Shown here piece after piece: positions 7,055 through 13,940 of a DNA stretch of 64,000 nucleotides (position 1 is the first letter of the stretch; every line of letters starts with the position of its first letter). The notes beneath the pieces were generated by a model, which made no database searches, was not told the origin of the DNA, and worked only from the letters and a program-made list of their open reading frames with translations. The DNA is taken from contig JACRPS010000033.1 of the NCBI GenBank assembly GCA_016223085.1, positions 41,689-105,688 of the forward strand. The letters run 5' to 3'. Made by a program: the position numbers and the translations under genes. Origin of the DNA: Chloroflexota bacterium (GTDB taxonomy: Bacteria > Chloroflexota > Anaerolineae > Aggregatilineales > Phototrophicaceae).

Positions 7055-8693
7055 AATCCGTTACCCCCTTCTCCTTGTGCAGCTTTTCAAAAATGCGCGC
7101 CCGCCGCTTGACCTCGTTATAAACTTCCTTCCGGCGGTGGGGCGGGATGCCGCGTTTAATGGCGATGACCTGTTCCAGCAGATAGCTGTTCATGTAGCCG
7201 GGAAACTCAAACTTATCAATGGCCGGGTTCCAGCGGAAGGCTTCCAGAAACGAGAAGCTGTCCGATACCGGGTCATAACCGATGATCTCGTTGATGCTCA
7301 TCACCCGCCGCGCCGATTTACCGTCGGCCAGCCGCACCGCCGACTGAATAACCACGACGTTGAGGTTATCTATGTAGGTTTTTGGGATGTTGATCGGGTC
7401 GCCGGTCAAACGCTGAATCAGCTTTTCCACCGATGCGGCGTGAAAGGTGGACATGACGCCGTGACCGGTCTGCATCGCCTGGAAGGCCACAACCGCTTCA
7501 ATCGCGCGGATTTCGCCGACGATGATCCGGTCAGGGCGCTGGCGGAGGGCAGCTTTGAGCAGTTCAAACATGCCCACTTCCGAGCCTTTTTTGTCACCGC
7601 TGCCGTGCCGGGTGACTTCCTGTACCCAGTTTTTGTGTGGTACATAGACTTCCGGCGTGTCTTCAATCGTGACAATTTTGGCATCCGGCTTGATGAAGGT
7701 GTTGATGGCGTTGAGCAGCGTCGTTTTGCCGGAGGCGGTCGCGCCGACGACAAACAGGTTCATGCCTTCTTCCAGCATCAGCGACAGGTAGGCGGCCATC
7801 GTATAATCAAGGCTGCCAAACTCGATCAGTTCCAGCACGCTGGTCGGCGTGCCGCTGAATTTACGAATGGTGAAGTTGCTGCCCCGTTTGGAAATCTCAC
7901 GTCCATAAACGATGTTGATACGCGAACCGTCCGGCAGCACGGCGTCCACCAGCGGGTTACGCACCGTGACCGGGCTTTTGATCCACTCGCCCAGCCAGAC
8001 GGCAAAATCGTCCACGTCGTCGTGGTCAATGAAGGTGATGGACGACTGGACGCTCTTGAAGATTTTATGCTCGACAAAGATGTGGCCGACGCCGCTGCAA
8101 CTGATGTCTTCGATGTTCGGGTCGAGCAGCAGCGGCTGCAGAATACCCAGGCCAACCTTGTCGCGCAGCACCCGGTAGCGGATCGCTTCCAGTTCCAGCG
8201 GCGCCACCACGATTTTGTCTGGCTTGCCGCCTTTGCCGTTGGGCGGGCGGCGCACGGTGGTGCAGACGGTGTCTATCAGCTTAAGGAGAAACGCTTTCTT
8301 CTCCTCTTTATCTTCGATCCGTCCGATGTCCTCCGCCCAGGCGAGCAGCCGTTCTTCCACCTTCGGCATCAGGTGATCAATGTTGACAACGATGGTCGGC
8401 TCAATCGAAATGTGATGGTCGCGCGCGCCGCTGGTATCGGGGTAGATGTGAACAAACAGGCCCTCTTTAATCGGATAAATCAGGTTGCGGACTTCCAACT
8501 GGCTCAGGCTGCGCGAGGGCTTCTGGTAAAACGCCGGTATGCCGATTTCCTCGATGGGCAGGAGCTGCACGTACTGCGCCAGAAACGGCGATTGTTCGCA
8601 GGCTTCCAGCAGCGGCTGGGGCAGCATCCCCCACAGTTCGTCGCCATGTGGCGTGCGGGATGCGATATCGAACGGTAAAACAGTCTGCGCCAT
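7002..8693 (-). CDS. arlI: Archaellum assembly and rotation ATPase ArlI (FlaI)
   Basis: This 563-residue hexameric secretion-type ATPase powers both assembly and rotation of the archaellum. The N-terminal domain (about 1-210) resembles that of archaeal ArlI. The C-terminal ATPase domain contains the Walker A motif GATASGKTT (about 315-323), an Asp box with TIEDTPEVYVPH, the Walker B/His-box region DRIIVGEIRAIEA, and STFHAASVEKLIQRL. The segment PINIPKTYIDNLNVVVIQS is characteristic of the ArlI/archaeal GspE2 subgroup rather than PilB or PilT. It has an AAGGA ribosome binding site before its ATG, lies 6 bases after arlH, and overlaps arlJ. The order H-I-J is the most conserved block of archaeal archaellum operons. 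An archaeal-type pilus ATPase is the main alternative, but pilus loci lack ArlH. Confidence 0.92.
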   Translation of the reverse strand: MAQTVLPFDIASRTPHGDELWGMLPQPLLEACEQSPFLAQYVQLLPIEEIGIPAFYQKPSRSLSQLEVRNLIYPIKEGLFVHIYPDTSGARDHHISIEPTIVVNIDHLMPKVEERLLAWAEDIGRIEDKEEKKAFLLKLIDTVCTTVRRPPNGKGGKPDKIVVAPLELEAIRYRVLRDKVGLGILQPLLLDPNIEDISCSGVGHIFVEHKIFKSVQSSITFIDHDDVDDFAVWLGEWIKSPVTVRNPLVDAVLPDGSRINIVYGREISKRGSNFTIRKFSGTPTSVLELIEFGSLDYTMAAYLSLMLEEGMNLFVVGATASGKTTLLNAINTFIKPDAKIVTIEDTPEVYVPHKNWVQEVTRHGSGDKKGSEVGMFELLKAALRQRPDRIIVGEIRAIEAVVAFQAMQTGHGVMSTFHAASVEKLIQRLTGDPINIPKTYIDNLNVVVIQSAVRLADGKSARRVMSINEIIGYDPVSDSFSFLEAFRWNPAIDKFEFPGYMNSYLLEQVIAIKRGIPPHRRKEVYNEVKRRARIFEKLHKEKGVTDFEELFQILAEARKQKLF

Positions 8694-8699
8694 GTTTCC

Positions 8700-9413
8700 T
8701 TAACCTCGCGCCTTGCTGATCGGGATAACGCGCATCCCCCAGCCCGGCTCGACATCGAAGCCAACCACAGCGCCGGTGACGCTGGCTGCGCCGCGCACCT
8801 TGGCGACTTCCAGCGTTTTGACAATCCGCTGCCCATCCTGTTCGGACCGCAGGTTCAGGTGAGCGTCACACATCGAACGAATCGGGCCGATCAGATCGCC
8901 GGCGACGGCCTGCGCGTGCAGCGTGATGATGACGGTTTTGCCGCTGCCGCACAGCCGCTTGCATTCTTCAAAAAAGCTCAGGATGATCTCGTCATCGGCG
9001 GCGTGGGCGATGGCTGCTGTGAACGAATCCACTACGATGATGTCAAACTTCCGTTCCTGCTTGATCGCCGCCAGTAGCGCCTGGGGCGCTTTCTGCTTCA
9101 GGCGGGACAGTTCCACCGGGTAGACTCTCAGCTTGCCGATCAGCAGAAAATCGAGGATGTCAAGGTCTATGCTCGCCATCTGCGTAACCAGACTCTTGAC
9201 GGTGTTCTCGCTGGTGAACAGCGCGACCGTGAAGCCGTTGTTGAGCGACCCCTTGATGATCTGCTGTGACAAGACCGATTTGCCCGCGCCGGAGATTCCT
9301 TCGATTAACGTCAGCGAACCAGCAGGCAGACCGCCGCCCATTTTGCTGTCCAGTTCGGCGTTGCCGGAGGAGATGATTTTGTGTTTGCTGTCCGGTGCTT
9401 CAAGTTTACTCAT
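8700..9413 (-). CDS. arlH: Archaellum KaiC-like regulatory ATPase ArlH (FlaH)
   Basis: This 237-residue RecA/KaiC-fold protein has a Walker A motif GISGAGKS (about 39-46), a Walker B strand FDIIVVDSFTAAI, and the archaeal ArlH-style start ISSGNAELDSKMGGGLP. ArlH binds ATP and docks on ArlI inside the cytoplasmic ring, where it is thought to control the assembly/rotation switch; it is the diagnostic gene that separates archaella from type IV pili. The ATG complementary to 9411-9413 is chosen because GAGGGG lies six bases before it; an upstream GTG at 9428 is possible but less likely. It sits between the stator genes and arlI, as in archaea. KaiC-like circadian proteins are duplicated and larger; the size and neighbours fit ArlH. 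Confidence 0.9.
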   Translation of the reverse strand: MSKLEAPDSKHKIISSGNAELDSKMGGGLPAGSLTLIEGISGAGKSVLSQQIIKGSLNNGFTVALFTSENTVKSLVTQMASIDLDILDFLLIGKLRVYPVELSRLKQKAPQALLAAIKQERKFDIIVVDSFTAAIAHAADDEIILSFFEECKRLCGSGKTVIITLHAQAVAGDLIGPIRSMCDAHLNLRSEQDGQRIVKTLEVAKVRGAASVTGAVVGFDVEPGWGMRVIPISKARG

Positions 9414-9424
9414 GTCGTTCCCCC

Positions 9425-10558
9425 TCACTGGACGGTGATGTTAAACCAGTAGGAGCCGATGATCGCCTGACCGTCTGACACGGTAAACGCAAACGTGTCG
9501 TGTCCAGCGCCGGTGTGGGTGTAGGTCAGCAAGCCGCTGCTGATGTCAGCCTGGGTGAAGGTTGCCCCCAGACTTAATGTCCCCTGCGCCGGTGGGGTGG
9601 TCACGGTGTACACCAGTTGGTCCGGCGGGTTGTCAATGTCGGTGGCCTGCAACCGGCTCTCGTTTATCAGCCCACTGCTGTTGATCGGCAGTGTCAGGCC
9701 GATGTTGGTTGCCAGAACTGGCGGCGCGTTGTTGACCGTAATCACAAACGTGTACGGCCCGATGGTGTCTTCGCCATCGGTGACGGTGAAATTGAAGCTG
9801 TCGGAACCACTGTCGCTGCTGGTGTAGTTGAGCAGTCCCCGGTCAATGTCGGTCTGGGTGAAGGAATCGCCCAGATTCAGCAAACCGGCTGGGGTTGCCA
9901 CAACGGTATACACCAGGTCGTCAGGCGATCCGTCGGCGTCGGTGGTCTGCAACCGGGTCGCGTGAATATCGCCCGTTTCGCCGCTGGTGATCGTCAAACC
10001 GGCGTTGGCGGCGAGGGTGGGCGGGATATTGCGAATGTCAAAGGCAGAGGCGCTGACACCATTCGTGACCGACAGAATCGCCTGGAGCGTCTGGCCGGGG
10101 CCAACGGATGGGCTGACTTTTATCTGGATATGCAGCGACTCGCCCGGATTAAGAATATCCGGTTCATAAACTTCAGGCGTATCCGCGTCCAGGAAGATGC
10201 CCGCTACTGTCCACTCGTTGTTGCCGGGTGCGCCGGACTGGTAGGGCAGGCGGAGTACGTGATAGTGCGCTTCCGGCGTGTGGCCGTCGTAATACTGGAT
10301 AATCATGTCCCAGCGGTCAAAATCGGTCAGCCGGGTTGAACCGTCGTTGCGTAAGACCAGTTCGGTCAGCGTCCCCCCGCTGGTGATGTGAGTCTCCGTC
10401 GCAACCAGCCAGGTCCGGGCCTGTTCGCCCAGCCGGTCCTGCATATCCTGCACGCTGACCTGAAGCATGTCCTGCGTGGAGATCATCACGTTGGACAGCG
10501 TAAAGACGGCAAACAGCAGGATAAAGATGATAACAATCGCGGTAAGGACGGATTCCAT
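9425..10558 (-). CDS. ArlF/ArlG-like stator protein with two CSPG (cadherin-like) repeats
   Basis: The protein has 377 residues. Residues about 5-27 form one membrane helix near the N-terminus, without a clear prepilin cleavage site. Residues about 45-170 form a beta-rich domain resembling ArlF/ArlG, with LTELVLRNDGSTRL followed by a strand-rich stretch. Two tandem repeats of about 100 residues follow (about 180-277 and 278-377). Each holds a TDxD-type element, a (V/L)YTV strand, FTQADI and a DxFxFTVxDG end, which identify CSPG/cadherin-like repeats. In archaea ArlF and ArlG form an extracellular complex that ArlF anchors to the S-layer as the stator. The extra repeats could anchor a stator to a bacterial cell wall or glycan. 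I am not aware of archaeal ArlF or ArlG proteins with such repeats. It lies 11 bases upstream of arlH. Confidence 0.75.
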   Translation of the reverse strand: MESVLTAIVIIFILLFAVFTLSNVMISTQDMLQVSVQDMQDRLGEQARTWLVATETHITSGGTLTELVLRNDGSTRLTDFDRWDMIIQYYDGHTPEAHYHVLRLPYQSGAPGNNEWTVAGIFLDADTPEVYEPDILNPGESLHIQIKVSPSVGPGQTLQAILSVTNGVSASAFDIRNIPPTLAANAGLTITSGETGDIHATRLQTTDADGSPDDLVYTVVATPAGLLNLGDSFTQTDIDRGLLNYTSSDSGSDSFNFTVTDGEDTIGPYTFVITVNNAPPVLATNIGLTLPINSSGLINESRLQATDIDNPPDQLVYTVTTPPAQGTLSLGATFTQADISSGLLTYTHTGAGHDTFAFTVSDGQAIIGSYWFNITVQ

Positions 10559-10561
10559 CGG

Positions 10562-11074
10562 TTACATTCCCAGATAATAATCGCTGCTGACGCCGCTGGG
10601 GATAATGACCTTTGTGAAGTAGCGGCCAGAACTCAGCGCAAGCTGGTAATGAATGGTGATCTTCAGGGTCGCGGTTGGATTCCAGTCCGCCTCGTTCTCG
10701 ACCTGGGCTGTCCAGTAGGGGTAGCTGCCCCCGGCAGTGCTTTGATGTGGGATGCGGGTGAAGTTGCCTTCCGCGCCGAAGAACACGTCCATCCGTTCCA
10801 GACCGATAATCCGCGCTGCGCCGACGTTTTTCACCCAGACAAACACGTCAAAATCACCGTTGCCGTTGGTGTCCTGCCACCAGCCGCTGCTGTCCAGCTC
10901 GCCCGCCGCGTGGATAATCACAATCTGGCTTTTCATCCGTTGGTCGGCGCGGTTGGCCATGCTGGCAATCGCGTCGCCGCCTTCGATGACCGCCGGGTAC
11001 GCCACGTTAAACAGCATCAGCGCCATAACCATACTCACAACGATCAGCAGCGCGGTCGTGATGGTTTTATCCAT
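10562..11074 (-). CDS. ArlF/ArlG-like archaellum stator protein
   Basis: This 170-residue protein has one N-terminal membrane helix (about 5-27, beginning MDKTITTALLIVVSMVMAL) followed by an extracellular beta-sandwich containing QIVIIHAAGEL and FDVFVWVKNVGAARI. The hydrophobic start, a D/R-containing linker, a (Q/D)IxII strand and a VxVKNxG strand match the pattern of archaeal ArlF/ArlG. These form the stator filament in the periplasm-like space. The start at 11074 is preferred over upstream in-frame codons because GGAGG lies 7 bases before it. It overlaps the preceding coiled-coil gene by 8 bases and is followed 3 bases later by the CSPG-bearing stator gene, giving the archaeal F-G pair directly before arlH. 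Which one is F and which is G cannot be decided from sequence alone. Confidence 0.75.
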   Translation of the reverse strand: MDKTITTALLIVVSMVMALMLFNVAYPAVIEGGDAIASMANRADQRMKSQIVIIHAAGELDSSGWWQDTNGNGDFDVFVWVKNVGAARIIGLERMDVFFGAEGNFTRIPHQSTAGGSYPYWTAQVENEADWNPTATLKITIHYQLALSSGRYFTKVIIPSGVSSDYYLGM

Positions 11075-11738
11075 TCTTCTTCCTCCGGTTATTGACACCG
11101 GCGTTGGCGACACCGGCAATCAGCCGCAGCACCAGGTTATGATTGCTATCCTCGTCCTCAACCGGCGCTGGCACCGGCGGCACGGTCTGGCGAACCGGCT
11201 GTGAGGCAGGCACGGCAGGCTGGGTACGTTTTTCGACTTTCGGGCGCGGCGTGCGTCCGGCGGATGGCATTTCGTCCGGTCGGCGCGGGCGGGTGGCTTC
11301 GTCGGTCGGCGCGGGCGCAACCCGGCGCGGCGCGTTCTCCCCCGCCTTCATTCGCTGCTGGTGCGCCGGTTCGTCAGCGTCTTCGCTCCAGTTGCTTGCG
11401 CGGGCAGCCCGGCTGCCGGGGCGGCCCGCCGGGTTAGGGCGTGGGCGCGGGTAGTTCTCTTCCTCTTCATCGTCGGCGCCAGCCAGTTCAGTCAGGGAGA
11501 CGCGGCGGATATTTGGCGCCGGCGCTTCCCGTGAATTGTCCGAAGCCTGAAGATAGGCTGCCTGCGGGGCGGCTCCGTTGGGCCTGGCGCTTCTGGCTAC
11601 CGGGGCATCTTCGGCGCGCAGGGTGGGGTACTTGTTGGTCAGCAGGTATTCCTGAATGTCCAGCAGGGTTGCCTGTATCTGATTTTTCAGGACCTGCATT
11701 TCCTGTTCGAGTGCCTGCACACGTTGTTCGAGTTCCAC
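11067..11738 (-). CDS. Coiled-coil, low-complexity protein in the arlC/D/E position
   Basis: The protein has 223 residues and starts at a GTG preceded by AGGAGAG. The first 35 residues form a clear coiled coil (LEQRVQALEQEMQVLKNQI). A long basic Pro/Arg/Ala-rich stretch (about 45-190) is probably disordered, and a short conserved-looking tail (NLVLRLIAGVAN then RRKKNG) follows. No membrane helix or enzyme motif is visible. The position between archaellin and the stator genes is that of arlC, arlD and arlE in Euryarchaeota, whose products form the cytoplasmic ring linking the motor to chemotaxis and also carry N-terminal coiled coils. Sequence similarity is too weak to call homology; an equivalent adaptor role is a hypothesis. 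The coding frame is supported by RBS placement and the 8-base overlap with the next gene. Confidence 0.65.
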   Translation of the reverse strand: MELEQRVQALEQEMQVLKNQIQATLLDIQEYLLTNKYPTLRAEDAPVARSARPNGAAPQAAYLQASDNSREAPAPNIRRVSLTELAGADDEEEENYPRPRPNPAGRPGSRAARASNWSEDADEPAHQQRMKAGENAPRRVAPAPTDEATRPRRPDEMPSAGRTPRPKVEKRTQPAVPASQPVRQTVPPVPAPVEDEDSNHNLVLRLIAGVANAGVNNRRKKNG

Positions 11739-11791
11739 AGGACTCTCTCCTTGTCTGGCGCTGCCGTTCAGTCCCGGATATGCTCGGAATA

Positions 11792-11831
11792 AAGCAGCCC
11801 CACCGGCACGGCCATGTGGGTGGGGCTGCTT
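11792..11831 (-). terminator. Hairpin between archaellin and motor genes, likely (partial) terminator
   Basis: A perfect 13-bp stem pairs 11792-11804 (AAGCAGCCCCACC) with 11819-11831 across a 14-base loop. Read on the minus strand, the stem is followed by a short T-rich run (CTTTATT). It lies about 150 bases beyond the archaellin stop and about 50 bases before the next gene. A leaky terminator here would give much more archaellin mRNA than motor mRNA; leakiness is inferred. Confidence 0.65.
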
Positions 11832-11929
11832 GTCTTTTGCCCAATATTGAGCGAATAAGACCGGGTAATAAAGTTCGGCTGGCCGTGCCTGTTGAATGAT
11901 CGTGTTCGGTCAGAAGTTGGTAAGATGTG

Positions 11930-11957
11930 GGGCGGGCAGCCCGCCGGCTGCCCACCC
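11930..11957 (-). terminator. GC-rich hairpin just after archaellin
   Basis: A 12-bp stem with one mismatch pairs 11930-11941 (GGGCGGGCAGCC) with 11946-11957 around a CGCC tetraloop, 22 bases after the archaellin stop. There is no strong T-run on the minus strand, so it may act as a 3' mRNA stabiliser rather than an intrinsic terminator. Together with the hairpin at 11792-11831 it makes the 240-base gap between arlB and the rest of the operon strongly structured. Confidence 0.5.
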
Positions 11958-11979
11958 GATTAACCAATCTTGGAGATGC

Positions 11980-12552
11980 TTACCGCAGTTCCATCACCTT
12001 CTCAATCGAGGCCGGGGTCGTGCGGGTCAGGCTCAGAACTGCACCGGTCGGCGGTTTCACTTCCAGCGTGAACTCGGTATTCTTCGCCAGCGTGGTTGCC
12101 AGGCCAGTCAGGTCCACTTCGATCTCGGCCAGTTCGCCTTCTTCGAGCATATCGTCCGCCGCCGCGCCATCATTGTGGACAACCCAGTTCACGGTCCAGT
12201 CAATGTTGTTTTCAAACTGCGCCGCGTCGCGGTAGCCGATGACCACAACCTTGTTCGTGGTGTTCAGGTCAACCGGGTCGCCACCGGAAACCAGTGACAG
12301 CGTGAACTTCACCGTGTCAACCGTTGCGCCGCCGGCTTGGGCAATCACGGCGCCCTTAACGTTCATGGAGGACTGCACACCTTCCAGACCGGAGTAAATG
12401 GCGGCCTCGCCCTTTTCGGTCGAAGCCGAACCGGCGGACAGGATGGTGAAGGCGAAGACCGATGCGACGACGATGAAGGCGATCAGAATAATCGCTGTTT
12501 CCAGCGCGGTCTGACCTTTTTCATTGCGATGAATATTGTTGGTGCTGAGCAT
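11980..12552 (-). CDS. arlB: Archaellin (major archaellum filament subunit) ArlB
   Basis: The protein has 190 residues. The short charged leader ends in NEKG, and the mature protein would begin QTALETAIILIAFIVVAS, giving Gly at -1 and Glu at +5, the class III (prepilin-like) processing signal. The helix ETAIILIAFIVVASVFAFT is nearly the same as in Thermoproteota archaellins (DTAIILIAFIITASVLAY in Sulfolobus, from memory). The remainder is a beta-rich head with VNWVVHNDGA and EFTLEVKPPTGAV, as expected of an archaellin beta-sandwich. Function: polymerises into the external filament after cleavage by an A24 peptidase (candidate at 2604-3269). GGAGAGG lies 7 bases before the ATG. It is the first gene of the operon and the only archaellin seen here. 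A type IV pilin is the alternative, but the neighbours argue for archaellin. Confidence 0.85.
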   Translation of the reverse strand: MLSTNNIHRNEKGQTALETAIILIAFIVVASVFAFTILSAGSASTEKGEAAIYSGLEGVQSSMNVKGAVIAQAGGATVDTVKFTLSLVSGGDPVDLNTTNKVVVIGYRDAAQFENNIDWTVNWVVHNDGAAADDMLEEGELAEIEVDLTGLATTLAKNTEFTLEVKPPTGAVLSLTRTTPASIEKVMELR

Positions 12553-12588
12553 TGTGACCTCTCCTTTTATTGTCTGTCAACTATTGTG

Positions 12589-12615
12589 AGTATAGGGTCA
12601 GAATAGATGTGGCAG
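12589..12615 (-). promoter_or_regulatory. Candidate promoter of the archaellum operon
   Basis: On the minus strand a TATACT -10 box (complement of 12589-12594) is preceded after 15 bases by CTGCCA (complement of 12610-12615), a four-of-six match to TTGACA. Transcription would start near 12582, giving a leader of about 30 bases with the archaellin ribosome binding site. The spacer is short, so confidence is modest. The rest of 12553-12741 is AT-richer than the genes and is shared with the divergent BON gene. Confidence 0.4.
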
Positions 12616-12741
12616 CGTTAAGGTTTTATTTTTTCGGATTAAATTCACAATGTAACATTTCGTCTGGCTTCAAACGTCGGTTTTAGATTGGAGTGTTATA
12701 AGTTGGTGGAACGGTAAGCAGTGAACGGAGGAGATTGGCGT

Positions 12742-13209
12742 ATGAATCCGCTGCTTGTTTTGTTGAGCGCCCTGGGTGGGGCCGGCCTGATGTATATGCT
12801 CGACCCCGATCGGGGCCGCCGACGCCGGGCGCTTCTCCGCGATCAGGTGGTGAAACTGACGAATCGCACCCAGGATCGGGTTGACGCCCTCGCGGAAGAT
12901 ACCCGCAATCGCGCTGAAGGACTGGCGGCGGAAGCTCGCCAGCACCTGGCGTCCGAGTCGGTCATTGATGAAACGCTGGTGGCGCGGGTGCGGTCCGCGA
13001 TGGGACGTGTCGTGAGCAACGCTGGCGCCATCGAAATAACCGCCAACCAGGGGCGCGTCACCCTGTACGGCCCGGTTCTGGAGCGGGAAGTGGCGCCGCT
13101 GCTGGCCGCCGTGCGCGCCGTGCCCGGCGTGACCGATCTTGAAAACCGGCTTCAGGTCCACCAGCAGGCGGGCAACGAGCCGTCATTACAGGGAACCAGC
13201 CCGCAGTAG
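12742..13209 (+). CDS. BON-domain membrane-associated protein
   Basis: This 155-residue protein has an N-terminal hydrophobic segment (MNPLLVLLSALGGAGLMYM) followed by DPDRGRRRRALLRDQ, a common start of YtxH/BON proteins. A charged amphipathic helix follows (about 25-70), then one BON domain (about 75-140) with VRSAMGRVVSNAGAIEIT and the GRVTLYGPVLEREV and VPGVTDLENRL strands. BON domains bind phospholipid or envelope components. The ATG at 12742 is used because GGAGGAG lies 9 bases upstream; an earlier in-frame GTG lacks this. It is transcribed away from the archaellum operon and ahead of the hydrolase gene by 23 bases. Its precise role is unknown. Confidence 0.8.
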   Translation: MNPLLVLLSALGGAGLMYMLDPDRGRRRRALLRDQVVKLTNRTQDRVDALAEDTRNRAEGLAAEARQHLASESVIDETLVARVRSAMGRVVSNAGAIEITANQGRVTLYGPVLEREVAPLLAAVRAVPGVTDLENRLQVHQQAGNEPSLQGTSPQ

Positions 13210-13232
13210 ATTATGGTCCGCTGGAGGCCAAT

Positions 13233-13928
13233 ATGCTGGCTTCCAGCGCCTGTACCAAGGATAAAGTGCCCATGACGGACAGCCAGGGTAAGGATGTTCA
13301 AATCACTACGCCGTTTGTATCGCTGACCGGCCACTTGCGTATCCCGGAGAACAGTGCGGGAGTGGTGCTGTTTGCGCACGGCAGCGGCAGCAGCCGGCAC
13401 AGTCCACGTAACCAGTACGTCGCGCGGACGCTGGCCGAAGGCGGGCTGGCAACGCTGCTGATGGATCTGCTGACGCCGGATGAGGAGCTGGCCGACCGCG
13501 ATACCGGGCATTTACGGTTTGATCTCGATTTGCTGGCGAACCGGATTATCGCGGCGACCGACTGGCTGACTACACAGCCGGAAACCCGGCACCTGCGGCT
13601 TGGCTACTTTGGCGCCAGCACGGGTGCGGGCGCGGCCCTGGTTGCGGCAGCAGCGCGGCCTGAACAGGTCGGCGCGGTGGTATCACGCGGCGGGCGGCCT
13701 GACCTGGCTGCTGACGCGCTGGCGCGGGTGGAAGCGCCAACCCTGCTGATTGTCGGCGGTGCGGACGTGCCGGTTATCCGCATGAATCAGGAGGCGCTGG
13801 CGCTGCTGCGCTGCAAGAAACAGCTTGAGATCATTCCAGGAGCGTCACATCTGTTTGAAGAACCAGGGGCGCTGGAAGCAGTGGCCAACCTGGCGCTGAA
13901 GTGGTTCCGCAAATATCTGACGGGATGA
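13233..13928 (+). CDS. Alpha/beta hydrolase, dienelactone-hydrolase-like
   Basis: This 231-residue alpha/beta hydrolase shows all parts of the fold: an oxyanion-side VVLFAHGSGSSRHS loop, the nucleophile elbow GASTGAG (serine), the acid strand LLIVGGADVPV (aspartate) and the base GASHLFEEPG (histidine). These proteins are usually annotated as dienelactone hydrolase-family enzymes of unknown substrate. In many bacteria this hydrolase is fused to, or directly next to, the phosphoribosyltransferase found 12 bases downstream here. The start at 13233 follows GGAGG; a start at 13272 (MTDSQGKDV) is also plausible and would remove 13 residues with no obvious role. Confidence 0.85.
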   Translation: MLASSACTKDKVPMTDSQGKDVQITTPFVSLTGHLRIPENSAGVVLFAHGSGSSRHSPRNQYVARTLAEGGLATLLMDLLTPDEELADRDTGHLRFDLDLLANRIIAATDWLTTQPETRHLRLGYFGASTGAGAALVAAAARPEQVGAVVSRGGRPDLAADALARVEAPTLLIVGGADVPVIRMNQEALALLRCKKQLEIIPGASHLFEEPGALEAVANLALKWFRKYLTG

Positions 13929-13940
13929 TGGAGTGGGGGC

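Noticed and set aside
7014..8678. Long plus-strand open frame of 554 codons antisense to arlI
   Set aside because: It mirrors the codon pattern of the ATPase gene on the other strand, has no recognisable domain and no ribosome binding site. The minus-strand frame has clear Walker motifs.
5564..8693. Interpretation as a Tad or type IV pilus locus instead of an archaellum
   Set aside because: A single large ArlJ-like platform, ArlH between stator genes and ArlI, and archaellin-type N-terminus fit an archaellum better; there is no secretin, TadB/TadC pair or PilT.
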